Shown: one piece after another, positions 25,945 to 35,338 of the stretch | Numbering within the stretch: position 1 is the first letter of the stretch | Layout: every line of letters begins with the position of its first letter | NCBI RefSeq assembly: GCF_001425785.1 | Contig: NZ_LMDI01000023.1 | Span: forward strand, 227,633-291,632 | DNA length: 64,000 bases | Direction of reading: 5' to 3' | Origin: Rhizobacter sp. Root1221 | Lineage (GTDB): Bacteria > Pseudomonadota > Gammaproteobacteria > Burkholderiales > Burkholderiaceae_C | Notes under the pieces: generated by a model | Told to the model about the DNA's origin: nothing | The model's database searches: none | What the model saw: only the letters and a program-made list of their open reading frames with translations | Translations under genes and position numbers: made by a program

Positions 25945-26916
25945 TTACTCGTAGCCGTAGCTGCGCAGGTGCTCTTCGTTGTCGGCCCAGCCCGAACGGA
26001 CCTTGACCCACAACTCGAGGAACACCTTGCAGTCCATCAGCCGCTCCAGGTCCTGGCGCGTCTCGGAGCCGATGCGCTTCAGGCGCTCGCCATCGTTGCC
26101 GATCACCATGCCCTTGTGGGCATCGCGCTCGACGATGATGGTGGCAGCAATTCGGCGCAGGTTGCCCTCTTCCTCGAACTTGTCGATCACGACGGTGGAC
26201 GTGTAGGGCAGTTCGTCGCCGGTCAGGCGGAACAGCTTTTCGCGGATGAGTTCGCTCGCGAGGAAACGGTCGCTGCGGTCAGTGAGCGCATCCTCCTCGT
26301 AGAACCACGGCTGTTCGGGCAGGTACGGTTTCACGATGCCCAGCAACCGTTCCACGTCGGCCGCTTTCTTGGCCGACAGCGGCACGAACTCGGCGAATGC
26401 GTGGCGGTCCTGCATGCCCTTGAGCCACGGCATCAGGTCGGCCCGGCGCTGCACCGTGTCGAGCTTGTTGGCGATCAGCATGACCGGCTTGTCCTTGGGC
26501 ATCAGCGCCAGCACCTTGGCGTCGTCCAGCCCGAAGCGGCCCGCCTCGACGAGGAACAGCACCACGTCGACGTCGTTCAGCACGCCCTGCACCGTGCGAT
26601 TCAGGTTGCGGTTGAGCGGCGCCGTGTGTTTGGTCTGGAAGCCCGGGGTGTCGACGAACACGAACTGGGTGTCGTCCACCGTGCGGATGCCGGTGATGCG
26701 GTGGCGGGTGGTCTGGGCCTTGGCCGACGTGATGCTGACCTTCTGGCCCACCAGCGCGTTCAGCAGGGTCGACTTGCCGACGTTGGGCCGGCCCACGATG
26801 GCCACGAGGCCGCAGCGGGTGTCATGGCCCTCGCCGCCATCCTCTGCGGATGGAGATTCGGGATCGTGCGCCTCGGCGTTTTGCTCGGGCACATCGGGGT
26901 CTTGCGGGTGGTTCAT
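25945..26916 (-). CDS. era: Ribosome-assembly GTPase Era
   Basis: A 323-residue GTPase that binds the 3' end of 16S rRNA during 30S maturation. The G1 motif GRPNVGKS is at about residues 42-49, G3 is 'DTPGFQ', G4 is 'NKLD', and a C-terminal KH domain has '[13 protein letters not shown]'. An acidic extension of about 35 residues precedes the GTPase domain, longer than in E. coli Era. It follows rnc with a 2-bp gap in the classical rnc-era-recO order. Confidence 0.96.
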   Translation of the reverse strand: MNHPQDPDVPEQNAEAHDPESPSAEDGGEGHDTRCGLVAIVGRPNVGKSTLLNALVGQKVSITSAKAQTTRHRITGIRTVDDTQFVFVDTPGFQTKHTAPLNRNLNRTVQGVLNDVDVVLFLVEAGRFGLDDAKVLALMPKDKPVMLIANKLDTVQRRADLMPWLKGMQDRHAFAEFVPLSAKKAADVERLLGIVKPYLPEQPWFYEEDALTDRSDRFLASELIREKLFRLTGDELPYTSTVVIDKFEEEGNLRRIAATIIVERDAHKGMVIGNDGERLKRIGSETRQDLERLMDCKVFLELWVKVRSGWADNEEHLRSYGYE

Positions 26917-26918
26917 GA

Positions 26919-27623
26919 TCAGGAGCGCAGGGCGCTGCCGGGTTTGTCGCTGGCCTTCAGGGCACGCAGCATGCGATGTGCGGCTTCCTGTTCGGCATTA
27001 CGGCGGGACCGGCCTTCGCCGGTTTCGGTGAGGCCGAGCGACGGAACGGCGCATTCGACCTCGAAAGTCTGGGCGTGGGCCTGACCCCGGGTGCCGAGGA
27101 TGCGGTACCCGGGCACCGGCAGCCGGCGCGCCTGGAGCCATTCCTGCAGCTCGGTCTTGGCGTCCTTGGCCCAGCCATCGATCTCGGTGGTGGCAATCAC
27201 CTCGCCGAACATCAACTGCACCAGGCGGCGGGCGGCGTCGAAACCGCCGTCCAGGAAGGTGGCGCCGATGATGGCCTCGAGTGCGTCGGCCAGGATGGAC
27301 GGGCGCTGCGCGCCGCCGCCACGGGCTTCACCGTCACTCAGGCGCAGCACGTCGGGCAGGCCCAGCACGAGCGCCACGCGGTGCAGGCTGTCTTCCCGCA
27401 CCAGGTGGGCCCGCACGCGGGTGAGGTCACCCTCGTCGGACCCGCTGAAACGCTCGTACAGCAGGCCGCTGATGGCCAGGCTGAGCACCGCGTCGCCGAG
27501 GAATTCGAGGCGCTCGTTGTGGTCCGCCCCGAAGCTGCGGTGCGTGATGGCACGGCTCAGCAGGTCCGGCTGGGCAAAGGTGTGTCCCAGCCGTTGTTGG
27601 AGCGCAGTCAGGCGGTTGTCCAC
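26919..27623 (-). CDS. rnc: Ribonuclease III
   Basis: A 234-residue double-strand-specific endonuclease for rRNA and mRNA processing. The signature '[11 protein letters not shown]' at residues 37-47 and the second acidic site '[15 protein letters not shown]' form the two-metal centre, and a dsRNA-binding domain fills about 155-225. It is followed by era and preceded by a DUF4845 gene in the order normal for betaproteobacteria. Confidence 0.96.
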   Translation of the reverse strand: MDNRLTALQQRLGHTFAQPDLLSRAITHRSFGADHNERLEFLGDAVLSLAISGLLYERFSGSDEGDLTRVRAHLVREDSLHRVALVLGLPDVLRLSDGEARGGGAQRPSILADALEAIIGATFLDGGFDAARRLVQLMFGEVIATTEIDGWAKDAKTELQEWLQARRLPVPGYRILGTRGQAHAQTFEVECAVPSLGLTETGEGRSRRNAEQEAAHRMLRALKASDKPGSALRS

Positions 27624-27655
27624 GGGGTTCGAATCGGGTGTCCCAGGTCGACAGC

Positions 27656-28024
27656 TTACTTCGACTGGCCCTGGTACTTCAGCAACAGGTATACAGGACC
27701 CATCAGCTCGATTTCCTTGTCGTAGGCAAACGAGATGACGACCTTGTCGTTCGACTTGGTGATTTCCAGGTCCTTGCCGTCGATGGAGGTAATCGAGTAG
27801 TCGACCTCCTTCTGCTTGTCGAACGCCGCACGCACCTCGGGCACCGTGCTGGCGCCGCTCGTGGCCACCTTTTCGACGGCCCGCTTGATGGTCAGGTATT
27901 CGTTCACCGTGGGCAGCACCTTCAGGGCCACCAGCGCGATCATGCCGATCAGGATGGCCCAGAACATCAGGCCGAACAGGGTCACGCCACGCTGCCTGCG
28001 CACCGAACGGAATGGGGGGGTCAT
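27656..28024 (-). CDS. DUF4845 membrane protein
   Basis: A 122-residue protein with a basic N-terminus and one pilin-like hydrophobic segment (about 14-38, beginning 'GVTLFGLMFWAILIG'), followed by a small soluble domain. This is the DUF4845 protein regularly found between lepB and rnc in betaproteobacteria. Its role is not known. The GVTLFGL stretch looks like a prepilin cleavage region but lacks the Phe/Glu pattern of true pilins. Confidence 0.88.
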   Translation of the reverse strand: MTPPFRSVRRQRGVTLFGLMFWAILIGMIALVALKVLPTVNEYLTIKRAVEKVATSGASTVPEVRAAFDKQKEVDYSITSIDGKDLEITKSNDKVVISFAYDKEIELMGPVYLLLKYQGQSK

Positions 28025-28049
28025 GCTTTCTCGCTCCTCGTGGGGTAAG

Positions 28050-29039
28050 TCAGTCGAACGAACCGAAACGCTTGTAGTTGCCGAAGTTCATCCAGATGAA
28101 AAACGCCTTGCCGACAATGTTCTCATCCGGCACGAACCCCCAGAACCGGGAATCCTCGGAATTGTCGCGGTTGTCGCCCATCATGAAATAGTGCCCGGCC
28201 GGCACCTTGCACTTCACGCCTTCGGCACTGTAGCGGCAGTTGTCCTTGAACGGAAAGTTCTCATGGGGCACCACGTAGCTGGGGCGTTTCACGTCCACCA
28301 GGATGCGGTGCTCCTTCGCACCCAGCTTCTCGCTGAACTGCGGCAGGTAGTGCATGCCGTCCTCGCGGTTCGAGCGGGTGCCGTCCTCGTCGTAGAACTC
28401 GGGCATGGGCTGGGTGTCGACCAGCTTGCCGTTCAGGTACAGGCGCTGGTTCAGGTAGGCCACCTCGTCACCCGGCACCCCCACCACGCGCTTGATGTAG
28501 TCGATGGTGGGCTTGGCCGGGTACCGGAACACCATCACGTCGCCACGCTGCGGGTCGTTCAGCGGGATGATCTTCTTGTTGATCACCGGCAGGCGCACGC
28601 CGTAGTGGTACTTGTTGACGAGGATCAGGTCGCCGACGAGCAGCGTGGGCACCATCGACGCCGACGGGATCTTGAACGGCTCGAACAGGAACGAGCGCAG
28701 CAGGAACACGATCAGGATCACCGGGAAGAGCCCGGCCGTCCAGTCGAGCCACCAGGGCTGCGCCAGCAGTGCATCGCGGTCGGCGGAGATGTCACCGTCG
28801 ACCTTGGCGATGCCCTTGTTGGCCAGTTGCTGCCGGCGCTGGGCGTCCTGCGCCTCGAGGTTCCGCGCCGCCACGACACGCTGCGGGGCGAAGTGGAAGC
28901 GCTCGGCCAGCCAGTAGGCCAGCGTGACGACCGTCAGGATGAACAGCAGGAAGGAGAAGTTGCCCGTCCATTCGCCGAGGTACCAGCCCCCGAGAAACAC
29001 CACGAGGCAGCCATACAGCACACCAGTCAGAGCACCCAT
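28050..29039 (-). CDS. lepB: Signal peptidase I
   Basis: A 329-residue membrane protease that cleaves Sec and Tat signal peptides. Hydrophobic segments lie near residues 5-20, 28-45 and 103-118. The catalytic Ser128 is in 'IPSASMVPTL' and the general base Lys183 in 'IDYIKRVVGVPGD'; the family box 'GDNRDNSEDSR' is near the C-terminus. The ATG at 29037-29039 shares one base with the lepA stop (TGATG), indicating coupled translation. Confidence 0.96.
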   Translation of the reverse strand: MGALTGVLYGCLVVFLGGWYLGEWTGNFSFLLFILTVVTLAYWLAERFHFAPQRVVAARNLEAQDAQRRQQLANKGIAKVDGDISADRDALLAQPWWLDWTAGLFPVILIVFLLRSFLFEPFKIPSASMVPTLLVGDLILVNKYHYGVRLPVINKKIIPLNDPQRGDVMVFRYPAKPTIDYIKRVVGVPGDEVAYLNQRLYLNGKLVDTQPMPEFYDEDGTRSNREDGMHYLPQFSEKLGAKEHRILVDVKRPSYVVPHENFPFKDNCRYSAEGVKCKVPAGHYFMMGDNRDNSEDSRFWGFVPDENIVGKAFFIWMNFGNYKRFGSFD

Positions 29040-30847
29040 CAATCTTCCACTTGGAGGATGGCCAGGAACGCTTCCTGCGGCACTTCGACGGAGCCGATTT
29101 GCTTCATGCGTTTTTTGCCGGCCTTCTGTTTTTCGAGGAGCTTGCGCTTGCGGGAGATGTCACCCCCGTAGCACTTCGCGATCACGTTCTTGCGCAGGGC
29201 CTTGATTGTCTCACGCGCAATGATATTGGCCCCGATGGCGGCCTGGATGGCAACGTCGAACTGCTGGCGGGAGATCAGTTCGCGCATTTTCGCGACCACC
29301 GCGCGCGCGCGGTACTGGCTCTGCGTGCGGTGCACGATGATCGACAGCGCATCGACCCGGTCGCCGTTGAGCAGGATGTCGACCTTCACCACGTCGGCCG
29401 CCCGGTACTCCTTGAACTCGTAGTCCATGGAGGCGTAGCCGCGCGACACGCTCTTGAGCTTGTCGAAGAAGTCGAGCACGATCTCGGCGAGCGGCATCTC
29501 GTACGTGAGCATCACCTGGCGGCCGTGGTACGCCATGTTCAACTGCACGCCGCGTTTCAGGTTCGCGAGTGTCATCACCGGACCCACGTAGTCCTGGGGC
29601 ATGTACAGGTGCACCGTGACGATGGGCTCGCGGATCTCGTTGATGCGACCGAGGTCGGGCATCTTCGAGGGGTTCTCGACCTGGATGACTTCCTTGCTGC
29701 CCAGTTCCACCTGGTACACCACCGACGGCGCGGTGGTGATCAGGTCCTGGTCGAATTCGCGCTCGAGCCGCTCTTGCACGATTTCCATGTGCAGCAGGCC
29801 GAGGAAGCCGCAACGGAAGCCGAACCCGAGCGCCTGCGACACCTCGGGCTCGTAGCGCAGCGACGAATCGTTGAGCTTGAGCTTTTCCAGCGCGTCGCGC
29901 AGCTGGTCGTACTCACTCGCCTCGGTGGGGTACAGGCCCGCGAACACCTGCGGCTGGATTTCCTTGAACCCGGGCAGCGCCTGGTCGGCCGGCCCCAGGT
30001 TGTTCGGCAGCTTCTTTTCCATCGTGAGCGTGTCGCCCACCTTGGCCGCCTGCAGTTCCTTGATGCCGGCGATCACGAAACCCACCTCGCCGGCCCGCAG
30101 CGCTTCGCGGGGCACCGACTTGGGCGTGAACACCCCCAGCTGTTCGGCCGCGTACGCCGCGCCCGACGCCATCATCTTGAAACGCTCGCCGCGCTTGAGC
30201 TGGCCGTCGACCACCCGCACCAGCATCACGACACCGACGTAGTTGTCGAACCAGGAGTCGATGATCATGGCGCGCAGCGGCGCCTCGGCACGGCCCTTCG
30301 GCGACGGCATGCGGGCGATGACCGCCTCGAGGATGTCGTCGATGCCCTCGCCCGTCTTGGCGCTGCACGGGATCGCGTGTTCGGCGTCGATGCCGATCAC
30401 GTCCTCGATCTCTTCCTTGGCACGCTCGGGATCGGCCTGCGGCAGGTCCATCTTGTTGAGGACGGGAATCACCTCGACCCCGAGGTCGAGCGCGGTGTAG
30501 CAGTTGGCCACCGTCTGCGCCTCGACCCCCTGGCTCGCGTCTACCACCAGCAACGCGCCTTCGCACGCCGACAGCGAGCGGCTCACCTCATATGAGAAGT
30601 CGACGTGCCCGGGGGTGTCGATCAGGTTGAGCTGGTATGTCTTGCCGTCGCGCGCCAGGTACGTGAGCGCAGCGGTCTGCGCCTTGATGGTAATGCCGCG
30701 TTCGCGCTCGATGTCCATCGAGTCGAGCACCTGAGCCTCCATCTCGCGGTCGCTGAGCCCGCCGCACCGATGGATCAGGCGGTCGGCCAGCGTCGACTTG
30801 CCGTGGTCGATGTGGGCAATGATGGAGAAATTTCGGATGTGATCCAT
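29039..30847 (-). CDS. lepA: Elongation factor 4 (LepA)
   Basis: A 602-residue translational GTPase that acts in ribosome back-translocation and initiation-complex formation. G1 '[14 protein letters not shown]' is at the N-terminus, with '[12 protein letters not shown]' and 'NKMDLP'. EF-G-like domains and the LepA-specific C-terminal domain with '[22 protein letters not shown]' follow. It is the first gene of the lepA-lepB-DUF4845-rnc-era-recO-pdxJ-acpS-nagZ run. Its upstream leader holds a rho-independent hairpin about 110 bp before the start. Confidence 0.97.
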   Translation of the reverse strand: MDHIRNFSIIAHIDHGKSTLADRLIHRCGGLSDREMEAQVLDSMDIERERGITIKAQTAALTYLARDGKTYQLNLIDTPGHVDFSYEVSRSLSACEGALLVVDASQGVEAQTVANCYTALDLGVEVIPVLNKMDLPQADPERAKEEIEDVIGIDAEHAIPCSAKTGEGIDDILEAVIARMPSPKGRAEAPLRAMIIDSWFDNYVGVVMLVRVVDGQLKRGERFKMMASGAAYAAEQLGVFTPKSVPREALRAGEVGFVIAGIKELQAAKVGDTLTMEKKLPNNLGPADQALPGFKEIQPQVFAGLYPTEASEYDQLRDALEKLKLNDSSLRYEPEVSQALGFGFRCGFLGLLHMEIVQERLEREFDQDLITTAPSVVYQVELGSKEVIQVENPSKMPDLGRINEIREPIVTVHLYMPQDYVGPVMTLANLKRGVQLNMAYHGRQVMLTYEMPLAEIVLDFFDKLKSVSRGYASMDYEFKEYRAADVVKVDILLNGDRVDALSIIVHRTQSQYRARAVVAKMRELISRQQFDVAIQAAIGANIIARETIKALRKNVIAKCYGGDISRKRKLLEKQKAGKKRMKQIGSVEVPQEAFLAILQVED

Positions 30848-30954
30848 GGGACAGCGGCGACCGGAGGTTCGTTGCGGATTGTCGCGTCAGCAGGATGCTG
30901 CGCGAAGGCACACGAGCTCGGTGCGAAGAGGGGGCGTGACGCCCGTGCGTTGAA

Positions 30955-31020
30955 CAAAAAAAAGGCACGTCGAAACTTTGACGCGCCTTCCAACAAAACG
31001 TATGGCAACTGCTTGTTGGG
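30955..31020 (-). ncRNA. Candidate ~65-nt small RNA or lepA leader RNA
   Basis: A TACAAT -10 box lies at 31026-31031 on the minus strand with a weak TTTTCA -35 16 bp upstream, predicting a start near 31019. The RNA from there to the terminator would be about 65 nt. It contains a first stem CCAACAA/TTGTTGG and then the strong terminator stem with its T tract. This compact two-hairpin form is typical of a small RNA or an attenuated leader. No known RNA family is recognised. Confidence 0.4.
30956..30989 (-). terminator. Rho-independent terminator/attenuator upstream of lepA
   Basis: Read on the minus strand, AAGGCGCGTC pairs with GACGTGCCTT as a 10-bp stem with one G-U pair and an 8-nt loop, followed by eight T residues. 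It points toward lepA and lies 109 bp before its start codon. It therefore either ends transcripts coming from mucD (stop at 31413) or acts as an attenuator in a lepA leader. Confidence 0.78.
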
Positions 31021-31103
31021 GTTTCATTGTAGCCAAAAGGACCACCCTGAAAACCGCGCCACTGCTTGATTGTGCGTCGTTGCAAGTCACCAACAGCGAA
31101 ATC

Positions 31104-31123
31104 CATCCACAGTTTATCCACAA
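31104..31123 (+). promoter_or_regulatory. Two adjacent DnaA-box-like sites
   Basis: TTATCCACA at 31115-31123 is a perfect DnaA box, and CCATCCACA at 31104-31112 matches seven of nine bases. They are in the same orientation with an 11-bp offset, one helical turn. DnaA binding could tie lepA or mucD expression to replication. No origin features or dnaA gene are nearby. Confidence 0.4.
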
Positions 31124-31412
31124 ATGCTTGTGGGTAGCCTGGGGATAGTTGGAGAGGCCGAGACTCCTTGCATCGGCCAGCGGTAAAAGCCTGGCCGTCA
31201 GCCCCAATTGTATCGGATAGACGGCTGAATTCAGGTCCGATTGGGTCAGGTTGGCGCCCACCAACTTTCACGATATGAGACTAGGGGGATAGGCCTGTGG
31301 ACACTTTTTTCTGGCCCGATTCCTGCCTCGTTTCGTCTCGTGGCAATTCCCGGTAAAGCAGTCGGATGCATGTCCTCACAGATTGGAGGACATGCCCTCG
31401 ATCACCGCCCCG

Positions 31413-32846
31413 TCACTTCCCCAGGGGGATGCGCACGAACTGCGCCCACTCGCCACGCAGCAGCGTGACCGGGAGTGGTTTGGTCTTGTCGATCTTCGCG
31501 AGGACGGCGTCGAACTGCTTCAGGTCGGCCACGTCGGAGCTGCCCACCGCGAGGATCACGTCGCCAGCGCGAACACCGGCCGACTCGGCACCACCGGCAA
31601 CCGCCGTGACCTTGACCCCGCCGGAGCCGCGCGTGGCCTGGCGCTCGGTCTCGGACAGGTTCGTCACCGTGAGACCCCACGGCTTGGCCGCCTGCGACCC
31701 CTTTGGTTCCGGTGCCTCGATGCGCTCGGGCGCCGATGCGGCAGCGGCCTGCGCGGGCATTTCGGCGAGGTTCGCCTTGATGTCCATTGCCTTGCCCCGG
31801 CGGTTGATCTGCAACACGATGGCCGAACCCGGCTTGATGATGCCGAGGGCGCGGCGCAGTTCCACGGGGCCGTCCACCAGCTTGCCGTTCAACGCGAGCA
31901 CGATGTCGCCCGGCTGCAGGCCCGCCTTTTCCGCCGGGCCGCCCTTGACCACCTGGCTGACAAAGGCGCCGCGGTTCTTCATCTTCGTGAGGCCGTATTC
32001 CTCGGCGGCCTCGCGCGGCACCTCGATGGGCAGGATGCCCAGGTACCCACGCACCACCCGGCCGCCCGCCTTCAGCTGGTCGGCGATGCGCATGGCCTCG
32101 TCGATGGGGATGGCGAACGAGATGCCCACGTAGCTGCCCACGGGACTGTAGATCTGCGAGTTCACGCCCACGGCCTCGCCACGGATGTTGATCAGCGGCC
32201 CACCGGAGTTGCCCGGGTTCACCGCCACGTCCGTCTGCAACAGCGGCACCTCGGATCCCGTCTCGCGCTGCTTGGCGCTGACGATGCCGAGCGTCACGGT
32301 GTTGTCGAAGCCGAATGGTGAGCCGATGGCCACCACCCACTCGCCCACCCGCAGGCGGTTCACGTCGCCGATGCGCAGCACGGGCAGTCCGCTGCCATCG
32401 ATCTTCACGAGAGCCACGTCGGTGCGCTCGTCGGCGCCGATGATCTTGGCCTTGAATTCGCGCTTGTCGGTCATGGTCACGTAGACCTCCGACGCGCCGG
32501 CGATCACGTGCGCGTTGGTCATCACGTAGCCGTCGGCGCTCAGGATGAAGCCGGAGCCTTCACCACGAGGCACCTCGTCGCTCTGCTGCAGCGACGGGGC
32601 ACGCCGGCGGAACGGCATGCGCGGCCCCTCCCCGCTGCGTTCGGTGGTGCGGATGTTGACGACGGCCGGGCCCACCCTGTCGACCAGGTCGGCGAAGTCG
32701 GGCAGTTCGCGGGCCTGCGCCTGCGCTGCCAGCGGTGCGAGGAGAGTGGCCAGGCACAGCACGGTGCCGGTGGCCAGCAGCACGGCAAGGCGGCGAATCG
32801 AATCCAGGTTCGTCTTCACCGAACCGATGGCGAGGCTGGGGGGCAT
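31413..32846 (-). CDS. mucD: Periplasmic serine protease MucD/DegP family
   Basis: A 477-residue HtrA-type protease. The signal peptide ends near residue 45 (LAAQAQA). The trypsin-like domain has the triad His113 ('NAHVIAG'), Asp143 ('RTDVALVK') and Ser214 ('NPGNSGGP'), and two PDZ domains follow. The ATG at 32846 has GAGGAT 7 bp upstream; the longer frame to 32897 has no signal sequence. It is the last gene of rpoE-rseA-rseB-mucD. In Pseudomonas MucD removes misfolded envelope proteins and dampens the sigma-E/AlgU response. Confidence 0.94.
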   Translation of the reverse strand: MPPSLAIGSVKTNLDSIRRLAVLLATGTVLCLATLLAPLAAQAQARELPDFADLVDRVGPAVVNIRTTERSGEGPRMPFRRRAPSLQQSDEVPRGEGSGFILSADGYVMTNAHVIAGASEVYVTMTDKREFKAKIIGADERTDVALVKIDGSGLPVLRIGDVNRLRVGEWVVAIGSPFGFDNTVTLGIVSAKQRETGSEVPLLQTDVAVNPGNSGGPLINIRGEAVGVNSQIYSPVGSYVGISFAIPIDEAMRIADQLKAGGRVVRGYLGILPIEVPREAAEEYGLTKMKNRGAFVSQVVKGGPAEKAGLQPGDIVLALNGKLVDGPVELRRALGIIKPGSAIVLQINRRGKAMDIKANLAEMPAQAAAASAPERIEAPEPKGSQAAKPWGLTVTNLSETERQATRGSGGVKVTAVAGGAESAGVRAGDVILAVGSSDVADLKQFDAVLAKIDKTKPLPVTLLRGEWAQFVRIPLGK

Positions 32847-32943
32847 GAAGGGATCCTCAAGGTCAAAGGAAAACGCCGGGCACGCACCACCCGGCACCGG
32901 GCCGATGTTGCCTCAAAACCGGCCACCGCCCGAGCTGGGGGGC

Positions 32944-33987
32944 TCATTTGCGGCGTTCGAGCGCTTCGGCAAACAGGCGAAGGGTGGGCGCTGGCACGTC
33001 GCCCATCAGCGTGACCCAGGCATCCGCCTGGCGGTGCATGAGCGTCTGCGTGGCGCCGATGGCCGTGTTCATGGCACGCGGGTGGCGCTCCACGCTGTAG
33101 GGCTCGATGAACACGGTGACGTAGGTGATGCCGTCCGAGTACACGGCCTGCACCAGCTGCGGCTCCTGGGCAGCCCCTGGCGACTGCGTGCGCAGCGGAC
33201 CGTCCACCGGGCGCTTCACGCAACTGACCATCTGGAACCCCGGCACCTTGGGTGACAGGCTCCAGCCTTCGTTCTCGAGCCGCGTGGCAACGGCCGCGGG
33301 CTGCAGCACGCGAAAGCCGTCGAGCTTGCGGATCGGCTGCAGCAGCGTGTCGATGGAGGGGTGCACACCAATCACCACGTCGGAGAACGCGGCGGATTCC
33401 AGCACGCTGCCCCGGTCGCCGAGCACCTCGGTGCGCAGCAGCAGCCCGGTGGCCTTGTCGGCCCACAGCCGGTAGCCGTAGCGGTGTGTGTCCTTCGGGC
33501 GCAGCGTCAGCACGTTGGCCTCGCGCCCCGCCACCCGCTCCTGGCCAGTGGAGCGCAGCTCGTAGAAGTCGGGCACGCGGTCACCGCCAGCCTGCAGCAG
33601 CCCGGGAAAGGAGCTGAGCTGGTCGCGCTGCTCCACCATGGCGATGCGGCGCTGGGGCCACACCGTGTGCACCTGCTCGTTGTGCCGCACGACGTGGCGG
33701 GTCTGCCCGTCGAGTGAATCGATGCGCTCGAACTGGTCGCGGCCTTCACAGTAGTGCGTGATGCGCGAGCTGGCCACCGCACCGCCGCTGCTGACCACCA
33801 CCGTGCCCTGGTAGCTGCGCTTGCTGGCCGCCTCCTGGATGCGGCTGAGCCACGCCTTGGTCTCGCGCTTCTCCACGATGGCGTCGCCGCTGTTGAGCGC
33901 GGCCTGTGCGTGCGCGAGGTGGACCGGCAAGGCCGCCACCCAGAACAGGGTCAACCAGGAGATGCGTGCGCGGGCAGTCGCCGTCAT
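32944..33987 (-). CDS. rseB: Sigma-E regulatory protein RseB/MucB
   Basis: A 347-residue periplasmic protein with a signal peptide (about 1-28, ending AHAQA). The MucB/RseB N-terminal lipid-sensing domain follows ('SYQGTVVVSSGG', 'ERIDSLDGQTRHVVRHNEQVHTVWP'), then the C-terminal RseA-binding domain. RseB protects the anti-sigma factor RseA from proteolysis until mislocalised LPS or proteins bind it. It starts 3 bp after rseA. Confidence 0.93.
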   Translation of the reverse strand: MTATARARISWLTLFWVAALPVHLAHAQAALNSGDAIVEKRETKAWLSRIQEAASKRSYQGTVVVSSGGAVASSRITHYCEGRDQFERIDSLDGQTRHVVRHNEQVHTVWPQRRIAMVEQRDQLSSFPGLLQAGGDRVPDFYELRSTGQERVAGREANVLTLRPKDTHRYGYRLWADKATGLLLRTEVLGDRGSVLESAAFSDVVIGVHPSIDTLLQPIRKLDGFRVLQPAAVATRLENEGWSLSPKVPGFQMVSCVKRPVDGPLRTQSPGAAQEPQLVQAVYSDGITYVTVFIEPYSVERHPRAMNTAIGATQTLMHRQADAWVTLMGDVPAPTLRLFAEALERRK

Positions 33988-33990
33988 GGA

Positions 33991-34659
33991 TCAGCGGCCC
34001 GTGGTTGCCGCGGCGTTGCGCAGGAACCCGGATGGCACGCCCGGACCCGAGCTGCCCCCGAACTTCTTGTGGGCGGCCAGGTATTCGTCGAGACGGGCGT
34101 CCCGGACCAACTGCCCGTCGAGGGCATCAACCGGTTCGACCTGCCGGTCGAAGGCCTGCACCGCCACCGGCGCTGGTGAAGACGCGGGCACCAGCGTGGC
34201 CGTGGCGTTGGCGTTGCCCGCGGCCGCGAGCACGGTGCCCGCGTCGCCGGCCACCGGCATGCGGGTGACCACCAGCACGCTGGCCACGACCGCGAACCCG
34301 GCGACCACCGCCGCCGGCGTGCGCCACTGGCGGCGCCCGGCGTGGCCGTTGGCCACCGCCGGCTGCACCACGACCTCGACCGGCGCCAGCGCCGGCTGGG
34401 GGGCGAGCACCACCGGCTCGGCGGCCAGGCGCTCACGCAGCGAGGCGAGGAACGCGCTGTCCCGCGATGCCGTGGAGGCGAGGTCGTCCGATCGGAGCAC
34501 GTCGCCGATCAACTGGTAGGTGTGCCAGGCCTCTCGGGCGGACGTGTCGTCGCGCCACTGGGCGCATGCGCGCGCCACGGCGGAGTCGTCGAGTTCGCCA
34601 TCGACCAGCGCCGACACATCTTCCATCGGGGGCAGCTTGCCATCAGACCGTTGCGACAT
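33991..34659 (-). CDS. rseA: Anti-sigma-E factor RseA
   Basis: A 222-residue single-span membrane protein. The N-terminal cytoplasmic anti-sigma domain has 'EDVSALVDGELDD' and 'WHTYQLIGDVLRSDDL'. One membrane segment lies near residues 115-132, and a periplasmic tail follows. The ATG at 34659 was chosen because GGAG lies 7 bp upstream; an earlier ATG at 34665 is too close to that site. It lies between rpoE and rseB and sequesters the sigma factor until cleaved. Confidence 0.9.
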   Translation of the reverse strand: MSQRSDGKLPPMEDVSALVDGELDDSAVARACAQWRDDTSAREAWHTYQLIGDVLRSDDLASTASRDSAFLASLRERLAAEPVVLAPQPALAPVEVVVQPAVANGHAGRRQWRTPAAVVAGFAVVASVLVVTRMPVAGDAGTVLAAAGNANATATLVPASSPAPVAVQAFDRQVEPVDALDGQLVRDARLDEYLAAHKKFGGSSGPGVPSGFLRNAAATTGR

Positions 34660-34719
34660 AACCATCTCCAACACAACCATTCGAACCACGACGGGGGCCG
34701 ACCCAGCGAGCGGCACCCA

Positions 34720-35328
34720 TCACCAGCGTTCACCTTCACGCGTGTCCAGCAGCGGGCGCAAGCGCAGCGCGATGGCTTCGCGCGCCCGGAAAATCCGCGA
34801 CCGGACGGTGCCGATGGGGCAGTTCATCAGGTCGGCAATCTCTTCGTAGCTCAGGCCTTCGATCTCGCGGAGCGTGATCGCCTGCCGCAAATCCTCGGAC
34901 AGCGCCTCGATCGCCGCGTTCACCGCGGCGGCGATTTCCTTGCTGGCCAACACTGCTTCGGGTGTTTCGCCGTCGGTTAGTTCATTCTCCACCCGGGAAG
35001 TTTCATCGTCGTCTTCCCTCGATGCGCGCGCGGATTCCGTCACGATCGGGTCCCGTTTCAGGCCCACGAGGGCCTTCTTGGCGGTGTTGACGGCGATCCG
35101 GTACAGCCAGGTATAGAACTGGCTTTCACCTCGGAACTGCGGGATGGCGCGGTAGGCGCGGATGAAGGTTTCCTGGGCGATGTCGGGCACCAGGTCCACG
35201 TCGCGCACCATCCGGCCGATCAGGCGCTCGATGCGACGCTGGTACTTCACGACCAGCATCTCGAACGCCTTCACATCGCCGCGTTTCACACGCTCGATGA
35301 GAGGGGCGTCAACATCAGGAGAGGTCAT
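34720..35328 (-). CDS. rpoE: RNA polymerase sigma-E factor (ECF)
   Basis: A 202-residue extracytoplasmic-function sigma factor. Region 2 has 'LVPDIAQETFIRAYRAIPQFRGESQFYTWLYRIAVNTAKK' and region 4 has 'GLSYEEIADLMNCPIGTVRSRIFRAREAI'. It controls the envelope-stress response and is followed by its regulators rseA, rseB and mucD. A small membrane-protein gene lies 10 bp upstream, so read-through from the fabF side is also possible. Confidence 0.96.
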   Translation of the reverse strand: MTSPDVDAPLIERVKRGDVKAFEMLVVKYQRRIERLIGRMVRDVDLVPDIAQETFIRAYRAIPQFRGESQFYTWLYRIAVNTAKKALVGLKRDPIVTESARASREDDDETSRVENELTDGETPEAVLASKEIAAAVNAAIEALSEDLRQAITLREIEGLSYEEIADLMNCPIGTVRSRIFRAREAIALRLRPLLDTREGERW

Positions 35329-35338
35329 TCAGGCGCAT

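Larger units (their letters stand above)
30848..31412. other. 565-bp intergenic region between mucD and lepA
   Basis: No coding frame in this gap shows a recognisable protein. From the mucD side it holds a perfect 10-bp hairpin (31368-31377 with 31386-31395), a pair of DnaA-box-like sites (31104-31123), a TACAAT box and the strong minus-strand terminator at 30956-30989. The G+C content looks lower than in the flanking genes, as expected for regulatory DNA. Confidence 0.6.

Noticed and set aside
24634-27084. An 816-codon plus-strand frame opposite pdxJ, recO and era
   Set aside because: It spans three well-supported minus-strand genes and has no family motif; such frames are common antisense shadows in high-GC DNA.
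31104-31123. Replication origin
   Set aside because: Only one perfect DnaA box and one near match were seen, with no dnaA, dnaN, parAB or AT-rich unwinding block nearby.
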